NCBI RefSeq assembly: GCF_900101785.1
Contig: NZ_LT629688.1
Coordinates: forward strand, 4,216,001 to 4,280,000
Reading direction: 5' to 3'
DNA from: Auraticoccus monumenti
GTDB taxonomy: Bacteria > Actinomycetota > Actinomycetes > Propionibacteriales > Propionibacteriaceae
DNA: 64,000 nucleotides
Part shown: positions 1-9,685 of the stretch, one piece after another
Layout of the letters: each line of letters starts with the position of its first letter
Numbering within the stretch: position 1 is the first letter of the stretch
Notes under the pieces: model-generated
What the model was told of the DNA's origin: nothing
Databases searched by the model: none
The model's input: the letters and a program-made list of their open reading frames with translations, nothing else
Translations under genes and position numbers: made by a program

Positions 1-340
1 GCTGCTGCACCGGCCGGGGCTGCACGGAGGTGGAACGGGTGCTGTGGACGGTCATGGTCTCGACTCCTGGGTCGTTCGTGGTGACGGCACGACGAGCTCC
101 GCAGCGAGGAGGCCGGTCAGTTGGACTGAGCCCCGCTGCGGCAGGTGAGGAGGAGGTTCCGTGCCACGCGCTCACCATAGCCCACACCTCCGGCCCGTCC
201 CAGAGCCCCGCGCCAGATGCTGGGACACCCCAGGGGTCGGGAGGCGTCTTCGTCCCGGTGCCGACCGTCCCGCACCCGAGTGGCCCGGCCCGGCGCGGGT
301 AGACCACGGAGGACCGTCACCGACGTCGAGGAGCGCGACC
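1..340. other. Left-edge stretch without a supportable gene
   Basis: All six frames are open for part of this stretch because of the high GC, but none gives a recognisable protein, a good ribosome binding site or a convincing end. One copy of the nonamer CTGTGGACG lies at 42-50; the same nonamer occurs as pairs upstream of comEC, comEA and the DUF4192 gene, so this copy could belong to a minus-strand gene starting just left of the window. No second copy is seen 20 or 30 bp away. Confidence 0.5.
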
Positions 341-1066
341 ATGCCGACCTCCATCGCCCGCCAGACCGAGCGCCAGCTCGGTGGTCCCCGCAGCGTGCTG
401 GTCCGTCAGCAGCGCGACCACCAGGAGCTCGACCGGCTGGTGCACGCGATCGACGCCGCGGAGTGCGCCGACCGCCAGGACCTGCTCACCGACCTGGCCC
501 GGCTGGTCTTCCCGCACGCCTTCGCCGAGGAGTCGGTGCTGTGGCCGGTGATCCGGCGGGTCCTGCCCGAGGGCGAGGCGCTCACCCTGCAGATCGAGCA
601 GGAGCACCAGGAGATCAACGAGCTGTGGAGCGAGCTGGAGCAGACCACACCCGGCGACGGACGCCACGAGGAGCTGTGGCCGCGGATCGTCGCCGTGCTG
701 CGGGAGGACGTCCGCGACGAGGAGGACGAGCTGCTCCCCCGGCTGCAGGAGCGCGTCGGCCGCCGTGAGCTGGCGCGCCTGGGGCTGGCCTGGGAGCTGG
801 TCCGGCGGATCTCCCCCACCCGGCCGCACCCGGTGGTGGCCCGCCGCCCGCCGGGGAACGCGACCGCCGCGCTGCCGCTGACCCTGCTGGACCGGTCGCG
901 GGATCACCTTGACCGGGCCGCGCGGGGCGGCACCGGGCGGGTCGCCCGCGTGGCCGGCGGCCTCAGCCGGGCCGCCGCCGGCGTCGCGGGTCGGTTGGAG
1001 CACGTGCCGCCCTTCACCGCGGGCGAGGACCCCAGCACCCGCTCCGGTCGGACCGCACGGGACTGA
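341..1066 (+). CDS. Hemerythrin HHE domain protein
   Basis: The protein is 241 residues. The first two thirds look like a hemerythrin HHE four-helix domain: an early RDHQELD segment with His near residue 27, a second helix with FPHAFAEE near residue 56, and EQEHQEI near residue 88, the usual spread of His and Glu ligands for a di-iron centre. The C-terminal third is basic, Ala/Arg/Gly-rich and probably disordered. The open frame continues upstream to 161, but the ATG at 341 is preceded by GAGGAG with seven bases spacing and begins the recognisable domain, so it is chosen. Family members bind oxygen or iron or take part in redox stress responses; the actual role here is not shown. The gene is convergent with era, 18 bases away. 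Confidence 0.82.
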   Translation: MPTSIARQTERQLGGPRSVLVRQQRDHQELDRLVHAIDAAECADRQDLLTDLARLVFPHAFAEESVLWPVIRRVLPEGEALTLQIEQEHQEINELWSELEQTTPGDGRHEELWPRIVAVLREDVRDEEDELLPRLQERVGRRELARLGLAWELVRRISPTRPHPVVARRPPGNATAALPLTLLDRSRDHLDRAARGGTGRVARVAGGLSRAAAGVAGRLEHVPPFTAGEDPSTRSGRTARD

Positions 1067-1084
1067 CCCCGGGCAGTGAACCCC

Positions 1085-2020
1085 TCAGAACCCGAGCCGG
1101 TTGAGCGACTTCGCGTTGCGCTGCCAGTCCTTCATCACCTTGACCTTGAGGTCCAGGTGGACGGGGGTGCCGAGGAGGGTCTGGATCTGGGTGCGGGCGG
1201 CCGTGCCGACGTCGCGCAGCCGGGTCCCCTTGTGCCCGATCACGATGCCCTTCTGGGAGTCCCGCTCGACCACCATGGTGGCGTAGACGTCCAGCAGCGG
1301 CTTGTCCTCCGGACGTCCCTCACGCAGCAGCATCTCGTCCACCACCACGGTGATCGAGTGCGGCAGCTCGTCGCGGACGCCCTCCAGCGCGGCCTCGCGG
1401 ATGAGCTCGGCCACCAGCACCTCGCTCGGCTCGTCGGTGACCTCCCCGTCGGGGTAGTAGGCCGGTCCCGGCGGCAGCAGCCCGATGATCTCGTCGGTGA
1501 CCACGTCGACCTGGTCGTCGGTCATGGCCGAGACGGGGATGATGTGCTCCCAGCGCAGCCCCACCTCCTCCTCCAGGGCACCGATCGACATCAGGTGCTC
1601 CCGAATCCGGGTGCCGGAGACGAGGTCGGACTTGGTGGCCAGCGCCACCAGCCTGGGTCGCTTGGGCAGCTGGGCCACCTGGCGCACGAGGTAGGTGTCG
1701 CCGGGGCCGATCCGCTGGTTGGAGGGCAGGCAGACCCCGATCACGTCGACCTCGGACCAGGTGGCCCGGACCAGGTCGTTGAGCCGCTCCCCCAGCAGCG
1801 TGCGCGGCTTGTGCAGACCGGGGGTGTCGATCAGCACCATCTGGGCGTCCGGGCGGGACACGATGCCCTTGATGGCGTGCCGGGTGGTCTGCGGCTTGGA
1901 CGAGGCGATGGCGATCTTGCTGCCCACCACCGCGTTGGTCAGCGTGGACTTGCCGGCGTTGGGCCGCCCGACGAAGCAGGCGAAGCCGGAGCGGAAGCCC
2001 TCAGGCGTGGTGGCGGTCAT
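1085..2020 (-). CDS. era: GTPase Era
   Basis: Era binds the 3' end of 16S rRNA and helps 30S subunit maturation. The 311-residue length fits the family. Visible motifs: the P-loop GRPNAGKS at residues 18-25, the switch region with TTRH near 45-48, DTPG at 65-68 and TKSD at 129-132. The C-terminal part carries the KH RNA-binding domain with VIGHKGTRLRDVG followed by the conserved LKVKVMKDW. The ATG at 2020 lies 20 bases inside the end of the upstream CorC-like gene, so the two are probably translationally coupled. It is the last gene of the phoH-ybeY-corC-era run, an order common in Actinobacteria. Confidence 0.97.
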   Translation of the reverse strand: MTATTPEGFRSGFACFVGRPNAGKSTLTNAVVGSKIAIASSKPQTTRHAIKGIVSRPDAQMVLIDTPGLHKPRTLLGERLNDLVRATWSEVDVIGVCLPSNQRIGPGDTYLVRQVAQLPKRPRLVALATKSDLVSGTRIREHLMSIGALEEEVGLRWEHIIPVSAMTDDQVDVVTDEIIGLLPPGPAYYPDGEVTDEPSEVLVAELIREAALEGVRDELPHSITVVVDEMLLREGRPEDKPLLDVYATMVVERDSQKGIVIGHKGTRLRDVGTAARTQIQTLLGTPVHLDLKVKVMKDWQRNAKSLNRLGF

Positions 2021-3425
2021 GTGACGGTGCCCCGATCATCGGTGGAGTGGTCTCGGCCGGGTCGCCGGGGGCGCCCGGGTCGGGCGCGGTCGCGTCGTCG
2101 GTGCGCAGGGCGGTGGCCGCGGGGGCGGAGGCGTCGTCGGTGACGGCCGTCTGGTCCTCCTCGGGGACGCGCTGGACGAGCACCGTGCCGATGCCCTTGC
2201 GGCGTCCGGAGCCCCGCTCGGCCACCAGCTCCAGCCCCTCGACCTGGACCGTGGAGCCCGCGATCGGCACCCGCCCCAGGTGCTTGGCCAGCAGCCCGCC
2301 GATGCTGTCCACGTCCTCGTCGTCGAGCCGGAGCCCGAACAGCTCACCGACCTCGTCGACGGCCAGCCGCGACGTCACCCGGTAGCGCCCGGGGCCCAGC
2401 TCGGTGACCGGGTCGACCTCGCGGTCGTACTCGTCGACGATCTCGCCGACGATCTCCTCCAGGATGTCCTCGATGGTGGCCAGCCCGGCGGTGCCGCCGA
2501 ACTCGTCCACCACCATCACCAGGTGGCTGCGAGTCAGCTGCATCTCGCGCAGCAGCGCGTCCACCGGCTTGGAGTCCGGCACCCAGGTGACCGGGCGCAT
2601 CACCTTGGCCACGCGCTCGGACGTCTCGGCCCGCGGGTTGTCGAACTGCCGGCGCATCAGGTCCTTGAGGTAGACCACGCCGACCACGTCGTCCAGGCCC
2701 TCGCCGACCACCGGGATCCGGCTGTAGCCCGAGCGCAGCGCGAGTGAGACCGCCTGCCGCAGGGACCTGTCCTGCTCGATCGAGACGATCTCGGTGCGCG
2801 GCACCATCACCTCCTTGACGATGGTGTCGCCGAGCTCGAAGACGGAGTGGATCATCCGCCGCTCGCGCGCCTCGATCAGCTCGTTGGCCTCGGCCATGTC
2901 GACCAGCTCACGGAGCTCGGCCTCGCTGTTGAAGGGGCCGTCGCTGAAGCCGCGTCCGGGGGTGAGGGCGTTGCCGAGCAGGATCAGCAGCTGGGGCACC
3001 GGGCCGAGCACGGTGGTCAGGGCGCTCAGCGGTCCGGCGGCGGCGCAGGCCACCCGGTCGGCGTGCTGGCGCCCGAGGGTGCGCGGGGCCACGCCCCAGA
3101 GCACGAAGGACACCAGGATCATCGAGCCGGCGGCCACCAGCCACTGCAGCCAGGTGCGCTCCAGCTCGCCGAAGACCACGTCGGCCACCAGCACCACCGC
3201 GGTGATCTCGGCGATGATCCGCAGGAAGAGGGCGGTGTTGAGGTACGGGGCCGGGTCGGCCACCAGCACGGCCAGCCTGGACGCCCCGGGACGGCCCTCC
3301 TCGACCAGCTCGGAGGCGCGCGCCTTCGAGAACGACGTCAGGGCCGACTCGACCGAGGCCAGCAGGGCGGCGACCACGGCCAGCAGGCCGGCCACCGCCA
3401 GCAGCACCACGTGGTCCTGGCTCAC
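2001..3425 (-). CDS. CorC/HlyC-type CNNM transporter-associated protein
   Basis: This is a 474-residue membrane protein with the standard three-part layout of the HlyC/CorC (CNNM) family: an N-terminal transmembrane DUF21 region of about 190 residues beginning with a hydrophobic helix at 7-26, a CBS-domain pair at about 205-335 (VKEVMVPRTEI and VAKVMRPVTWV mark the two repeats), and a C-terminal CorC transporter-associated domain. Family members are linked to magnesium or cobalt efflux or resistance; the ion is not shown here. The frame extends upstream, but the GTG at 3425 overlaps the ybeY stop as GTGA and begins the membrane domain. Its C-terminal tail is Ala/Pro/Thr-rich and overlaps era by 20 bases. 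Confidence 0.88.
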   Translation of the reverse strand: MSQDHVVLLAVAGLLAVVAALLASVESALTSFSKARASELVEEGRPGASRLAVLVADPAPYLNTALFLRIIAEITAVVLVADVVFGELERTWLQWLVAAGSMILVSFVLWGVAPRTLGRQHADRVACAAAGPLSALTTVLGPVPQLLILLGNALTPGRGFSDGPFNSEAELRELVDMAEANELIEARERRMIHSVFELGDTIVKEVMVPRTEIVSIEQDRSLRQAVSLALRSGYSRIPVVGEGLDDVVGVVYLKDLMRRQFDNPRAETSERVAKVMRPVTWVPDSKPVDALLREMQLTRSHLVMVVDEFGGTAGLATIEDILEEIVGEIVDEYDREVDPVTELGPGRYRVTSRLAVDEVGELFGLRLDDEDVDSIGGLLAKHLGRVPIAGSTVQVEGLELVAERGSGRRKGIGTVLVQRVPEEDQTAVTDDASAPAATALRTDDATAPDPGAPGDPAETTPPMIGAPSHDRHHA

Positions 3426-3883
3426 CGGCCCCCGCGCTCCTCGGCCCAGTCCGCGAGGATCGCGTCCTTGAGGTCGAACATGGCCTTCTTCTCCGCCGGC
3501 TCGGCGTGGTCGTGGCCGAGCAGGTGCAGCAGACCGTGGACCAGCAGGTACTCCGCCTCCTGCTCGGCGCTGCGGCCGTGCTCGGCGGCCTGCCGGCTGG
3601 TCACCGCCGGGCACAGCACGATGTCGCCGAGCAGGCCCTCGGGCGGGTCGTCGTCGTCGGCGGGGGCCCGGAGCTCGTCCATCGGGAAGGAGAGGACGTC
3701 GGTCGGGCCCGGCTCGCCCATGAAGCGCTCGTGGTAGGCCGACATCGTCTCCTCGTCGACCAGCACCACGCTCAGCTCGGCCAGCGGGTGGATCCGCAGC
3801 CGGGCCAGGGCGAAGGTCGCCAGCTCGACCAGGCCGGTGGTGTCGACCTGCTCACCGGACTCGTTGTTGAGCTCGACGGTCAC
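3422..3883 (-). CDS. ybeY: Endoribonuclease YbeY
   Basis: YbeY is a zinc-dependent ribonuclease for 16S rRNA 3' maturation and ribosome quality control. The 153-residue length is typical. The signature HGLLHLLGHDH sits near residue 116-126 and supplies the three zinc-binding histidines; the TDVLSFPMDE segment upstream is also characteristic. The start is a GTG (3881-3883), seven bases after the phoH stop, and the stop overlaps the next gene as GTGA, so phoH-ybeY-corC-era reads as one transcript. Confidence 0.96.
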   Translation of the reverse strand: MTVELNNESGEQVDTTGLVELATFALARLRIHPLAELSVVLVDEETMSAYHERFMGEPGPTDVLSFPMDELRAPADDDDPPEGLLGDIVLCPAVTSRQAAEHGRSAEQEAEYLLVHGLLHLLGHDHAEPAEKKAMFDLKDAILADWAEERGGR

Positions 3884-3890
3884 CGCCGGC

Positions 3891-4883
3891 TCACCGGCTG
3901 CCGCGACGACGGCCGGCCTGCTGCTGCTGGTCGACGGACTCGAACCGGTCGTAGGCCTCGACGATCTTGCCGACCAGCCGGTTGCGGACCACGTCGTGGT
4001 TGGTCAGGGAGCAGAAGCTGATGTCCTCGACGCCGTCGAGCACGCCCTGGACGGCCCGGAGGCCGCTGCGGGTGGCACCGGGCAGGTCGACCTGGGTGAC
4101 GTCACCGGTCACCACCATCTTGGCGCCGAACCCGAGCCGGGTCAGGAACATCTTCATCTGCTCCATCGAGGTGTTCTGGGCCTCGTCGAGGATGATGAAG
4201 GCGTCGTTGAGGGTGCGCCCGCGCATGTAGGCCAGCGGGGCCACCTCGATGGTGCCCGAGGTCAGCAGCCGCGGGATCGAGTCGGGGTCGACCATGTCGT
4301 GCAGCGCGTCGTAGAGCGGGCGCAGGTACGGGTCGATCTTGTCGTTGAGGGTGCCGGGCAGGAAGCCCAGGTTCTCCCCCGCCTCCACCGCCGGACGGGT
4401 CAGGATGATCCGGTTGACGTCCTTGCGCTGCAGCGCCTGCACGGCCTTGGCCATCGCCAGGTACGTCTTCCCGGTACCGGCGGGCCCGATGCCGAAGACC
4501 ACCGTGTGCTTGTCGATCGCGTCCACGTAGCGCTTCTGGTTCAGCGTCTTGGGCCGGATCGTCTTGCCGCGGTTGGACAGGATGTTCTGGGTCAGCACGT
4601 CGGCCGGTCGGGTGTCGCCGGCCTGGCCCATCATGGAGACCAGCCGCTCGACGGTGTCGGCCGCCAGCCCCTGGCCGGTGCGGAGCACGGTGACCATCTC
4701 GGTCAGCAGCTCGGCGCCCTGGACGATCGCGGCCGGGGGGCCGGTCAGGGTCACCTCGTTGCCACGGACGTGGATGTCGGCGTCCAGCTCCCGCTCCAGG
4801 ATCCGCAGGAACTCGTCGCGAGGACCCAGCACGTTGACCATGTCGATGGAGGCCGGGACCGTGATCTGCCGTGTCCCCACCAC
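3891..4883 (-). CDS. phoH: PhoH-like ATPase
   Basis: A 330-residue PhoH-family ATPase. Walker A is GPAGTGKTYLA near residue 135 and Walker B is FIILDEAQNTS near 232; the N-terminal 100 residues form the KH-like region usual in PhoH paired with YbeY. These proteins are thought to act with YbeY in RNA processing, but the biochemistry is poorly defined. The first GTG in frame (4883) has no clear ribosome binding site. An in-frame CTG at 4949 has GGAGG six bases upstream and would add 22 residues; a non-standard start there is possible. Head of the phoH-ybeY-corC-era cluster. Confidence 0.92.
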   Translation of the reverse strand: MVGTRQITVPASIDMVNVLGPRDEFLRILERELDADIHVRGNEVTLTGPPAAIVQGAELLTEMVTVLRTGQGLAADTVERLVSMMGQAGDTRPADVLTQNILSNRGKTIRPKTLNQKRYVDAIDKHTVVFGIGPAGTGKTYLAMAKAVQALQRKDVNRIILTRPAVEAGENLGFLPGTLNDKIDPYLRPLYDALHDMVDPDSIPRLLTSGTIEVAPLAYMRGRTLNDAFIILDEAQNTSMEQMKMFLTRLGFGAKMVVTGDVTQVDLPGATRSGLRAVQGVLDGVEDISFCSLTNHDVVRNRLVGKIVEAYDRFESVDQQQQAGRRRGSR

Positions 4884-5035
4884 GGCAGCGGGGGTCCGGT
4901 CGTCGGTGCGGTGCGCGGGCTCGGGGCTCGCGCCCTGTGGTGTCGTCAGGATGGTCCTCCGGGTGCCTCACACCGGCGCCGCAGGTGGCGACCGGTGAAC
5001 GTCTCTTCGTGCCCGCTCATCTTACGCCCCGGAGC

Positions 5036-5857
5036 TCACCCTCCGGCGAGCTCTTCGGCCGAGGGCGCCCACCGCTCCACCAGCGGCACCACGTCGGCGA
5101 TCGAGTCCAGCACGTGGGTGGGCCGGTAGGGGTAGGCGTCGACCCCGGTCCGGGTGGTCGAGCCGGTGAGCACGAGCACCGTGCGCAGCCCCGCCTCGAG
5201 CCCGGAGACGACGTCGGTGTCCATCCGGTCCCCGATCATCACCGTGGTCTCGGAGTGGGCGTCGATCCGGTTCAACGAGGAACGCATCATCAGCGGGTTC
5301 GGCTTGCCGACGTAGTACGGCTCGACCCCGGTGGCCCTGGTGATCAGCGCGGCCACCGACCCGGTGGCCGGCAGCGGCCCCTCGGTGGAGGGTCCGGTGG
5401 CGTCGGGGTTGGTGGCGATGAACTTGGCCCCGGCGAGCAGCAGCCGGATCGCCTTGGTGATGGCCTCGAAGGAGTAGGTGCGGGTCTCCCCCAGCACCAC
5501 GTACTCCGGCTGCTGGTCGGTCAGGACGAAGCCGGCCTCGTGCAGCGCCGAGGTGAGCCCGGCCTCGCCGATCACGTAGGCGGTGCGCTCGCTGGCCTGC
5601 TCGGCCAGGAAGGCGGCGGTGGCCAGCGCGGAGGTCCAGATGTTCTCCTCCGGCAGGTCGATGCCGGTGGCGGCCAGCCGGGCCCGCAGGTCGCGGGCGG
5701 TGAAGATGGAGTTGTTGGTCAGCACCAGGAAGCGCCGGTCGTTGCGCCGCAGGGCCGCGATGAACTCGGCGGCCCCGGGGATGGCGTGCTGCTCGTGCAC
5801 CAGCACGCCATCCATGTCGGTCAGCCAGCAGTGCACCGACCGGTCGCGGGGGTCCAC
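5036..5857 (-). CDS. HAD-IIA family sugar phosphatase (NagD-like)
   Basis: A 273-residue haloacid dehalogenase superfamily hydrolase. DMDGVL near residues 14-19 is motif I with the nucleophilic Asp, LTNNS is motif II, the GKPNPLMM segment holds the motif III Lys, and GDRMDTDV is motif IV. This order and the large cap between II and III mark subfamily IIA (NagD/4-nitrophenylphosphatase type). The likely activity is dephosphorylation of small phosphometabolites; the substrate cannot be read from sequence. The start is a GTG six bases after the stop of the upstream DUF5709 gene, so the two are probably cotranscribed. Confidence 0.88.
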   Translation of the reverse strand: MDPRDRSVHCWLTDMDGVLVHEQHAIPGAAEFIAALRRNDRRFLVLTNNSIFTARDLRARLAATGIDLPEENIWTSALATAAFLAEQASERTAYVIGEAGLTSALHEAGFVLTDQQPEYVVLGETRTYSFEAITKAIRLLLAGAKFIATNPDATGPSTEGPLPATGSVAALITRATGVEPYYVGKPNPLMMRSSLNRIDAHSETTVMIGDRMDTDVVSGLEAGLRTVLVLTGSTTRTGVDAYPYRPTHVLDSIADVVPLVERWAPSAEELAGG

Positions 5858-5863
5858 CGTGGC

Positions 5864-6373
5864 TCAGACCTGCAGGTCGGGGTCGTCGGGGAGGGTGACC
5901 ACGTCGTCGTCGATGACGTGCACGGCGGCCTCCTCCGCGCCGGCCCCGGCGTTGTCGATGCCGACGTCCATCCCGACCAGGTCCGCCTCCTCGTCCGGGA
6001 CACCCGTGCCCTCGCCGCCGGAGACGTCGGTCAGGCGGCCCGCGCGGGCGTCACCCACCTCGCCGCCGAGACCGCGGTCGGGGTCCACCAGGTCCTCCGC
6101 GGTGGTGTCGGAGTCCAGCGACTGCTCGCCGGGGAGGTCGTCGTCGATGCTGACGTCCGGCACCTCCTGGGCGAGCCGCATGTCCAGGGTCTCCCCCTCG
6201 CGCTGCTCGGTGACGGTGTTGCCGTAGCCCTCGGCCGCCGACCAGCCGTCCGGGGCGACCCAGCCCTGGTCCAGCGGGTCCTCGCCGGGCTTCTCGCCCT
6301 CCAGGGTGCGGTGGAACTCGCCCTGGTCCAGCTGCTCGGACTCGTCGGGGACGTCCTCGTTGTACTGCGTCAT
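5864..6373 (-). CDS. DUF5709 family acidic protein
   Basis: A 169-residue, strongly acidic protein with no membrane segment. It opens MTQYNEDVPDESEQLDQGEF and has the repeated short acidic blocks with Gly of the actinobacterial DUF5709 family. The ATG at 6373 is preceded by GAGGAG at a short spacing. A much longer open frame upstream is antisense to rsmE and is ignored. Function is unknown; composition suggests an intrinsically disordered cytosolic protein. Confidence 0.8.
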   Translation of the reverse strand: MTQYNEDVPDESEQLDQGEFHRTLEGEKPGEDPLDQGWVAPDGWSAAEGYGNTVTEQREGETLDMRLAQEVPDVSIDDDLPGEQSLDSDTTAEDLVDPDRGLGGEVGDARAGRLTDVSGGEGTGVPDEEADLVGMDVGIDNAGAGAEEAAVHVIDDDVVTLPDDPDLQV

Positions 6374-6573
6374 GGTGCTCCTCACGTGCTCGTGGGTGGT
6401 CGGGGCCGGTGGGGTCCCTGGCTGACCCGGCGGCCGACGGGTGCGTACCCGGTCGACCGTCCTCCACACCACCACACCAGGTCCCCGTCCGCGCACCGGG
6501 GTCTCACGCCCGCTGCGGGGCGCCACCCCGGGATCCGGGTCGACGCCGCTGACCCGGCCACCGGACCGCTCCC

Positions 6574-7320
6574 TCAGGCCGTGCCCGCTCCCCCGGCCAG
6601 GGCGAGCAACTGGGCGACCGCGACCACGCCGGCGGTGGACGTCCGCAGCACGGTGTCGCCGAGCAGCACCGGGCGTCCGCCCACCGCGGCCAGCAGGGCC
6701 AGCTCGTCGTCGGTGATGCCACCCTCGGGACCGACGACCAGGGCCAGCGTGCCCCCGGGCGGCGGGGCGACGGCGGCCAGGGAGGTGTCGGCGGACTCGT
6801 GCAGCACCAGGACGTGGTCCACGCCCCCGAGCCGCTCGGCCAGCTGGCGGGTGCTGCGCACCGGTTCGACCACGGGCACGCTGAGGCGTCGGGACTGCTT
6901 GGCCGCCTCGCGGGCGGCCGCCTGCCACTTCGCGCGGGACTTCTCCCCGCGCTCCCCGGACCAGCGCACGATCGAGCGCGCGGACTGCCACGGCACCACG
7001 GCGTCGACGCCGATCTCGGTCAGCACCTCGACCGCGAGCTCGGCCCGCTCGCCCTTGGGCAGCGCCTGCACCACCGTGACGTGCCAGGGCCGGGAGGTCT
7101 CGGTGCGCAGCTCCTGCACCAGCACGCGGACCGAGGAGCGGTCGGTGCCGACCACCTCCCCGCGCACCCCGTGCCCGGCGCCGTCGGCCAGCAGCACCGT
7201 CTCCCCCACCGCCAGCCGGCGCACCGTGGCGGCGTGACGCCCCTCGGGGCCGTCCAGCAGGACGGTGTCCCCCACCGCGGGCGGCGGGTCGAGGGGGTGC
7301 AGGAACAGCGGGTCAGTCAT
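6574..7320 (-). CDS. rsmE: 16S rRNA m3U1498 methyltransferase RsmE
   Basis: RsmE methylates N3 of U1498 of 16S rRNA using S-adenosylmethionine. The 248-residue protein has an N-terminal PUA-like beta region ([17 protein letters not shown]) and a C-terminal SPOUT knot domain: [12 protein letters not shown], then the KQSRRLSVP segment, VGPEGG near residue 197 and [11 protein letters not shown] close to the end, the SAM-binding knot. The ATG lies eight bases inside the dnaJ 3' end, so translation is probably coupled to dnaJ. The dnaJ-rsmE pairing is common in Actinobacteria. About 200 bases without a gene follow downstream. Confidence 0.95.
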   Translation of the reverse strand: MTDPLFLHPLDPPPAVGDTVLLDGPEGRHAATVRRLAVGETVLLADGAGHGVRGEVVGTDRSSVRVLVQELRTETSRPWHVTVVQALPKGERAELAVEVLTEIGVDAVVPWQSARSIVRWSGERGEKSRAKWQAAAREAAKQSRRLSVPVVEPVRSTRQLAERLGGVDHVLVLHESADTSLAAVAPPPGGTLALVVGPEGGITDDELALLAAVGGRPVLLGDTVLRTSTAGVVAVAQLLALAGGAGTA

Positions 7321-8491
7321 GCCCGCCGAAGGCCTCCCGCAGCCGGGAGAACACTCCCTTGCCGGCCTTCTGCACGTGCCCCTCGGCGGTGCTCTCGTCG
7401 CGGAGCTCGGCCAGCTGGCGGAGCAGCTCGCGCTGCTCGTCGTCCAGACGGGTCGGGGTCTGCACCATGAAGGTGACGCCGAGGTCGCCGCGGCCGCCGA
7501 CCCGCAGCCGCGGCACGCCTTCGCCCTGGACGGCCACGCGGGTGCCGGACTGGGTGCCGCTGGGCACCTCGATCTCCAGCTCGGCCGGCCCGAGGTCGTC
7601 GTCGGGGCGGTCGGAGGCCAGGGTCTGCACGCTGACCCTGGTGCCGAGGGCGGCCGCGGTCATCGGGATCCGGACCACCATCTCCAGGTCGTCGCCCTCG
7701 CGGCGGAAGACGTCGTGCTGGCGGACCACGAGCTCGACGAAGAGGTCGCCGGCGGGACCGCCACCGGGGCCGACCTCGCCGTGGGAGGCCAGGTGGATCC
7801 GGTTGCCGGTGGCCACCCCGGCGGGGATCTTGACGTTGATGCTGCGCGAGGAACGGACCCGGCCCTCGCCGGCGCACTCGTGGCAGGGGTTGGGGATGAC
7901 GGTGCCGTAGCCGCGGCAGGCCGGGCAGGGCTGGCTGGAGCGGATGTCACCCAGGAACGACCGCTGCACGCTGGTCACCTCACCCTGGCCGTGGCAGGTG
8001 GTGCAGCGGGTGGGCTCGCCGCCGTCGGCGGACCCCGTCCCGGTGCAGACCGGGCAGAGCACGGCCGTGTCGACCCGGACCGCCTTGGTGATGCCGAACG
8101 AGGCCTCGGCCAGGTCGAGCTGGAGCCGGACGAGGGCGTCCTGGCCGCGCCGGACCCGCGACCGCGGCCCGCGGGAGCCCTGGCCGCCGAACATCGCGTC
8201 GACCAGGTTGGTGAAGTCGAAGCCGCCCTGGGAGAACCCGCCGGGGAAGCCCTGGGCCCCGCCGAAGCCGCCGGCCTGGTTGGGGTCGCCGCCGCGGTCG
8301 TAGATGTCGCGCTTGCGCGGGTCCTTGAGGGTCTCGTAGGCCTCGCTGATCTGCTTGAACTTCTCGTGCGCGTCCTCGGTCTGGGCGACGTCGGGGTGCA
8401 CCTTCATGGCCATCTTGCGGTAGGCCTTCTTGATCTGGTCCTCGGTCGCGTCACGGGCGACGCCCAGGACCTCGTAGTAGTCGGTGCTCAT
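7313..8491 (-). CDS. dnaJ: Chaperone DnaJ
   Basis: DnaJ is the Hsp40 co-chaperone that stimulates DnaK. J-domain at residues 1-70 with HPD near 33-35, a Gly/Phe-rich linker (about 70-105), four CxxCxGxG zinc-binding repeats ([32 protein letters not shown]) at about 140-210, then the two beta-barrel substrate domains. The ATG at 8491 opening [11 protein letters not shown] is taken; an in-frame ATG five codons upstream also exists. It lies just downstream of hrcA and with no dnaK in the window, the hrcA-dnaJ2 arrangement, so the upstream CIRCE operator should place it under HrcA control. Confidence 0.96.
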   Translation of the reverse strand: MSTDYYEVLGVARDATEDQIKKAYRKMAMKVHPDVAQTEDAHEKFKQISEAYETLKDPRKRDIYDRGGDPNQAGGFGGAQGFPGGFSQGGFDFTNLVDAMFGGQGSRGPRSRVRRGQDALVRLQLDLAEASFGITKAVRVDTAVLCPVCTGTGSADGGEPTRCTTCHGQGEVTSVQRSFLGDIRSSQPCPACRGYGTVIPNPCHECAGEGRVRSSRSINVKIPAGVATGNRIHLASHGEVGPGGGPAGDLFVELVVRQHDVFRREGDDLEMVVRIPMTAAALGTRVSVQTLASDRPDDDLGPAELEIEVPSGTQSGTRVAVQGEGVPRLRVGGRGDLGVTFMVQTPTRLDDEQRELLRQLAELRDESTAEGHVQKAGKGVFSRLREAFGGHD

Positions 8492-8550
8492 GGTCGTGTC
8501 GTTCATCCTCCGGCCGGTACGCGGGTCGTGGGGGGTGGTCTGGGGGGTGG

Positions 8551-9567
8551 TCAGCCCTCGGCGAGGAACCGTCCGACGTAGCGGGCCACGGCACGCACCG
8601 AGGCCATCGTCGAGGGGTAGTCCATCCGGGTCGGCCCCACCACGCCGAGGCTGGCCCAGATGTCGCCGTCGCTGCCGTAGGCGCTGGCCACGAGCGACGT
8701 GGTCTGAAGCTCACGGTACGGGTTCTCCTGACCGATCCGCACGGTCACGTCGCCGGGGATGGCGGCCTCGCCGAGCAGCTTGAGCAGCACCACCTGCTCC
8801 TCCAGCGCCTCGAGCACCGGCTTGACGGTGGTCTCGAACTCGTCGCCGAAGCGGGTCAGGTTGGGGACGCCGCCCACCACCACGCGGGTGGCTCCGGAGG
8901 TGCCGAGGATCTCCAGCAGGGTGCTGGTGACCTGCGCGGCGGGAGCGGTCAGGTGCGCCGGGACGCGTCCGGAGAGGGCGCCGAGGTTGGCCGCGGCCTC
9001 GCTCAGGGTGGCGCCCACCGTCGCGGTGTTGACCAGGGCGCGCAGGTCGGCCAGGTCGGACTCGGCGTGGCCGGGGATCTCGATCGAGCGCTGGTCGACC
9101 TTGCCGGTGCTGCTGATCACGATCACCAGCACGCGGTCGGGGGTCATCGAGACCAGCTCGACGTGACGCACCGAGGCGCTGCTCAGCACCGGGTACTGGA
9201 CGATGGCGACCTGCTGGGTCACCTGGGCCAGCAGCCGCACGGTGCGGGTGACCACGTCGTCGAGGTCGAGGGCGCCGGAGAGAAAGGTGTTGATGGCACG
9301 GCGCTCGGCCACCGAGAGGGGCTTCACCCCGGCCAGGCGGTCGATGAAGAGCCGGTAGCCCTTGTCGGTGGGGATGCGTCCGGCGCTGGTGTGGGGCTGG
9401 GTGATGTACCCCTCGTCCTCCAGCGCGGCCATGTCGTTGCGGACGGTGGCCGGCGAGACGCCGAGGTTGTGCCGCTCGACCAGGGCCTTGGACCCCACCG
9501 GCTCCTGGCTGGAGACGTAGTCGGACACGATGGCGCGCAGCACCTGCAGCTTCCGGTCGTCCAGCAC
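8551..9567 (-). CDS. hrcA: Heat-inducible transcription repressor HrcA
   Basis: HrcA represses heat-shock genes by binding CIRCE operators. The 338-residue protein has an N-terminal winged helix ([15 protein letters not shown], then [14 protein letters not shown] with the recognition helix) and the family [13 protein letters not shown] segment near residue 55-68, followed by the GAF-like and dimerisation regions. The start is the GTG at 9567 with GGAGG a few bases upstream. A CIRCE element at 9602-9628, about 35 bases upstream of the start, points to autoregulation and to coregulation of dnaJ and perhaps rsmE. Confidence 0.96.
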   Translation of the reverse strand: MLDDRKLQVLRAIVSDYVSSQEPVGSKALVERHNLGVSPATVRNDMAALEDEGYITQPHTSAGRIPTDKGYRLFIDRLAGVKPLSVAERRAINTFLSGALDLDDVVTRTVRLLAQVTQQVAIVQYPVLSSASVRHVELVSMTPDRVLVIVISSTGKVDQRSIEIPGHAESDLADLRALVNTATVGATLSEAAANLGALSGRVPAHLTAPAAQVTSTLLEILGTSGATRVVVGGVPNLTRFGDEFETTVKPVLEALEEQVVLLKLLGEAAIPGDVTVRIGQENPYRELQTTSLVASAYGSDGDIWASLGVVGPTRMDYPSTMASVRAVARYVGRFLAEG

Positions 9568-9601
9568 CCTGCCTCCTCTCCTGGCTCACCGACCCCCGCT
9601 G

Positions 9602-9628
9602 TTGGCACTCACGAGAGTCGAGTGCCAG
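9602..9628. promoter_or_regulatory. CIRCE operator for HrcA
   Basis: TTGGCACTC, nine bases, GAGTGCCAG: a perfect nine-base inverted repeat apart from the outermost pair, close to the CIRCE consensus TTAGCACTC-N9-GAGTGCTAA. A possible -10 box TAGACT (minus strand, 9632-9627) overlaps its distal arm, so bound HrcA would block the start site. Confidence 0.92.
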
Positions 9629-9685
9629 TCTACGCCTCCGCTCCGCGGGTTGCCGCCGTCGGAGCGGGGTGACACCCTCACGTCC

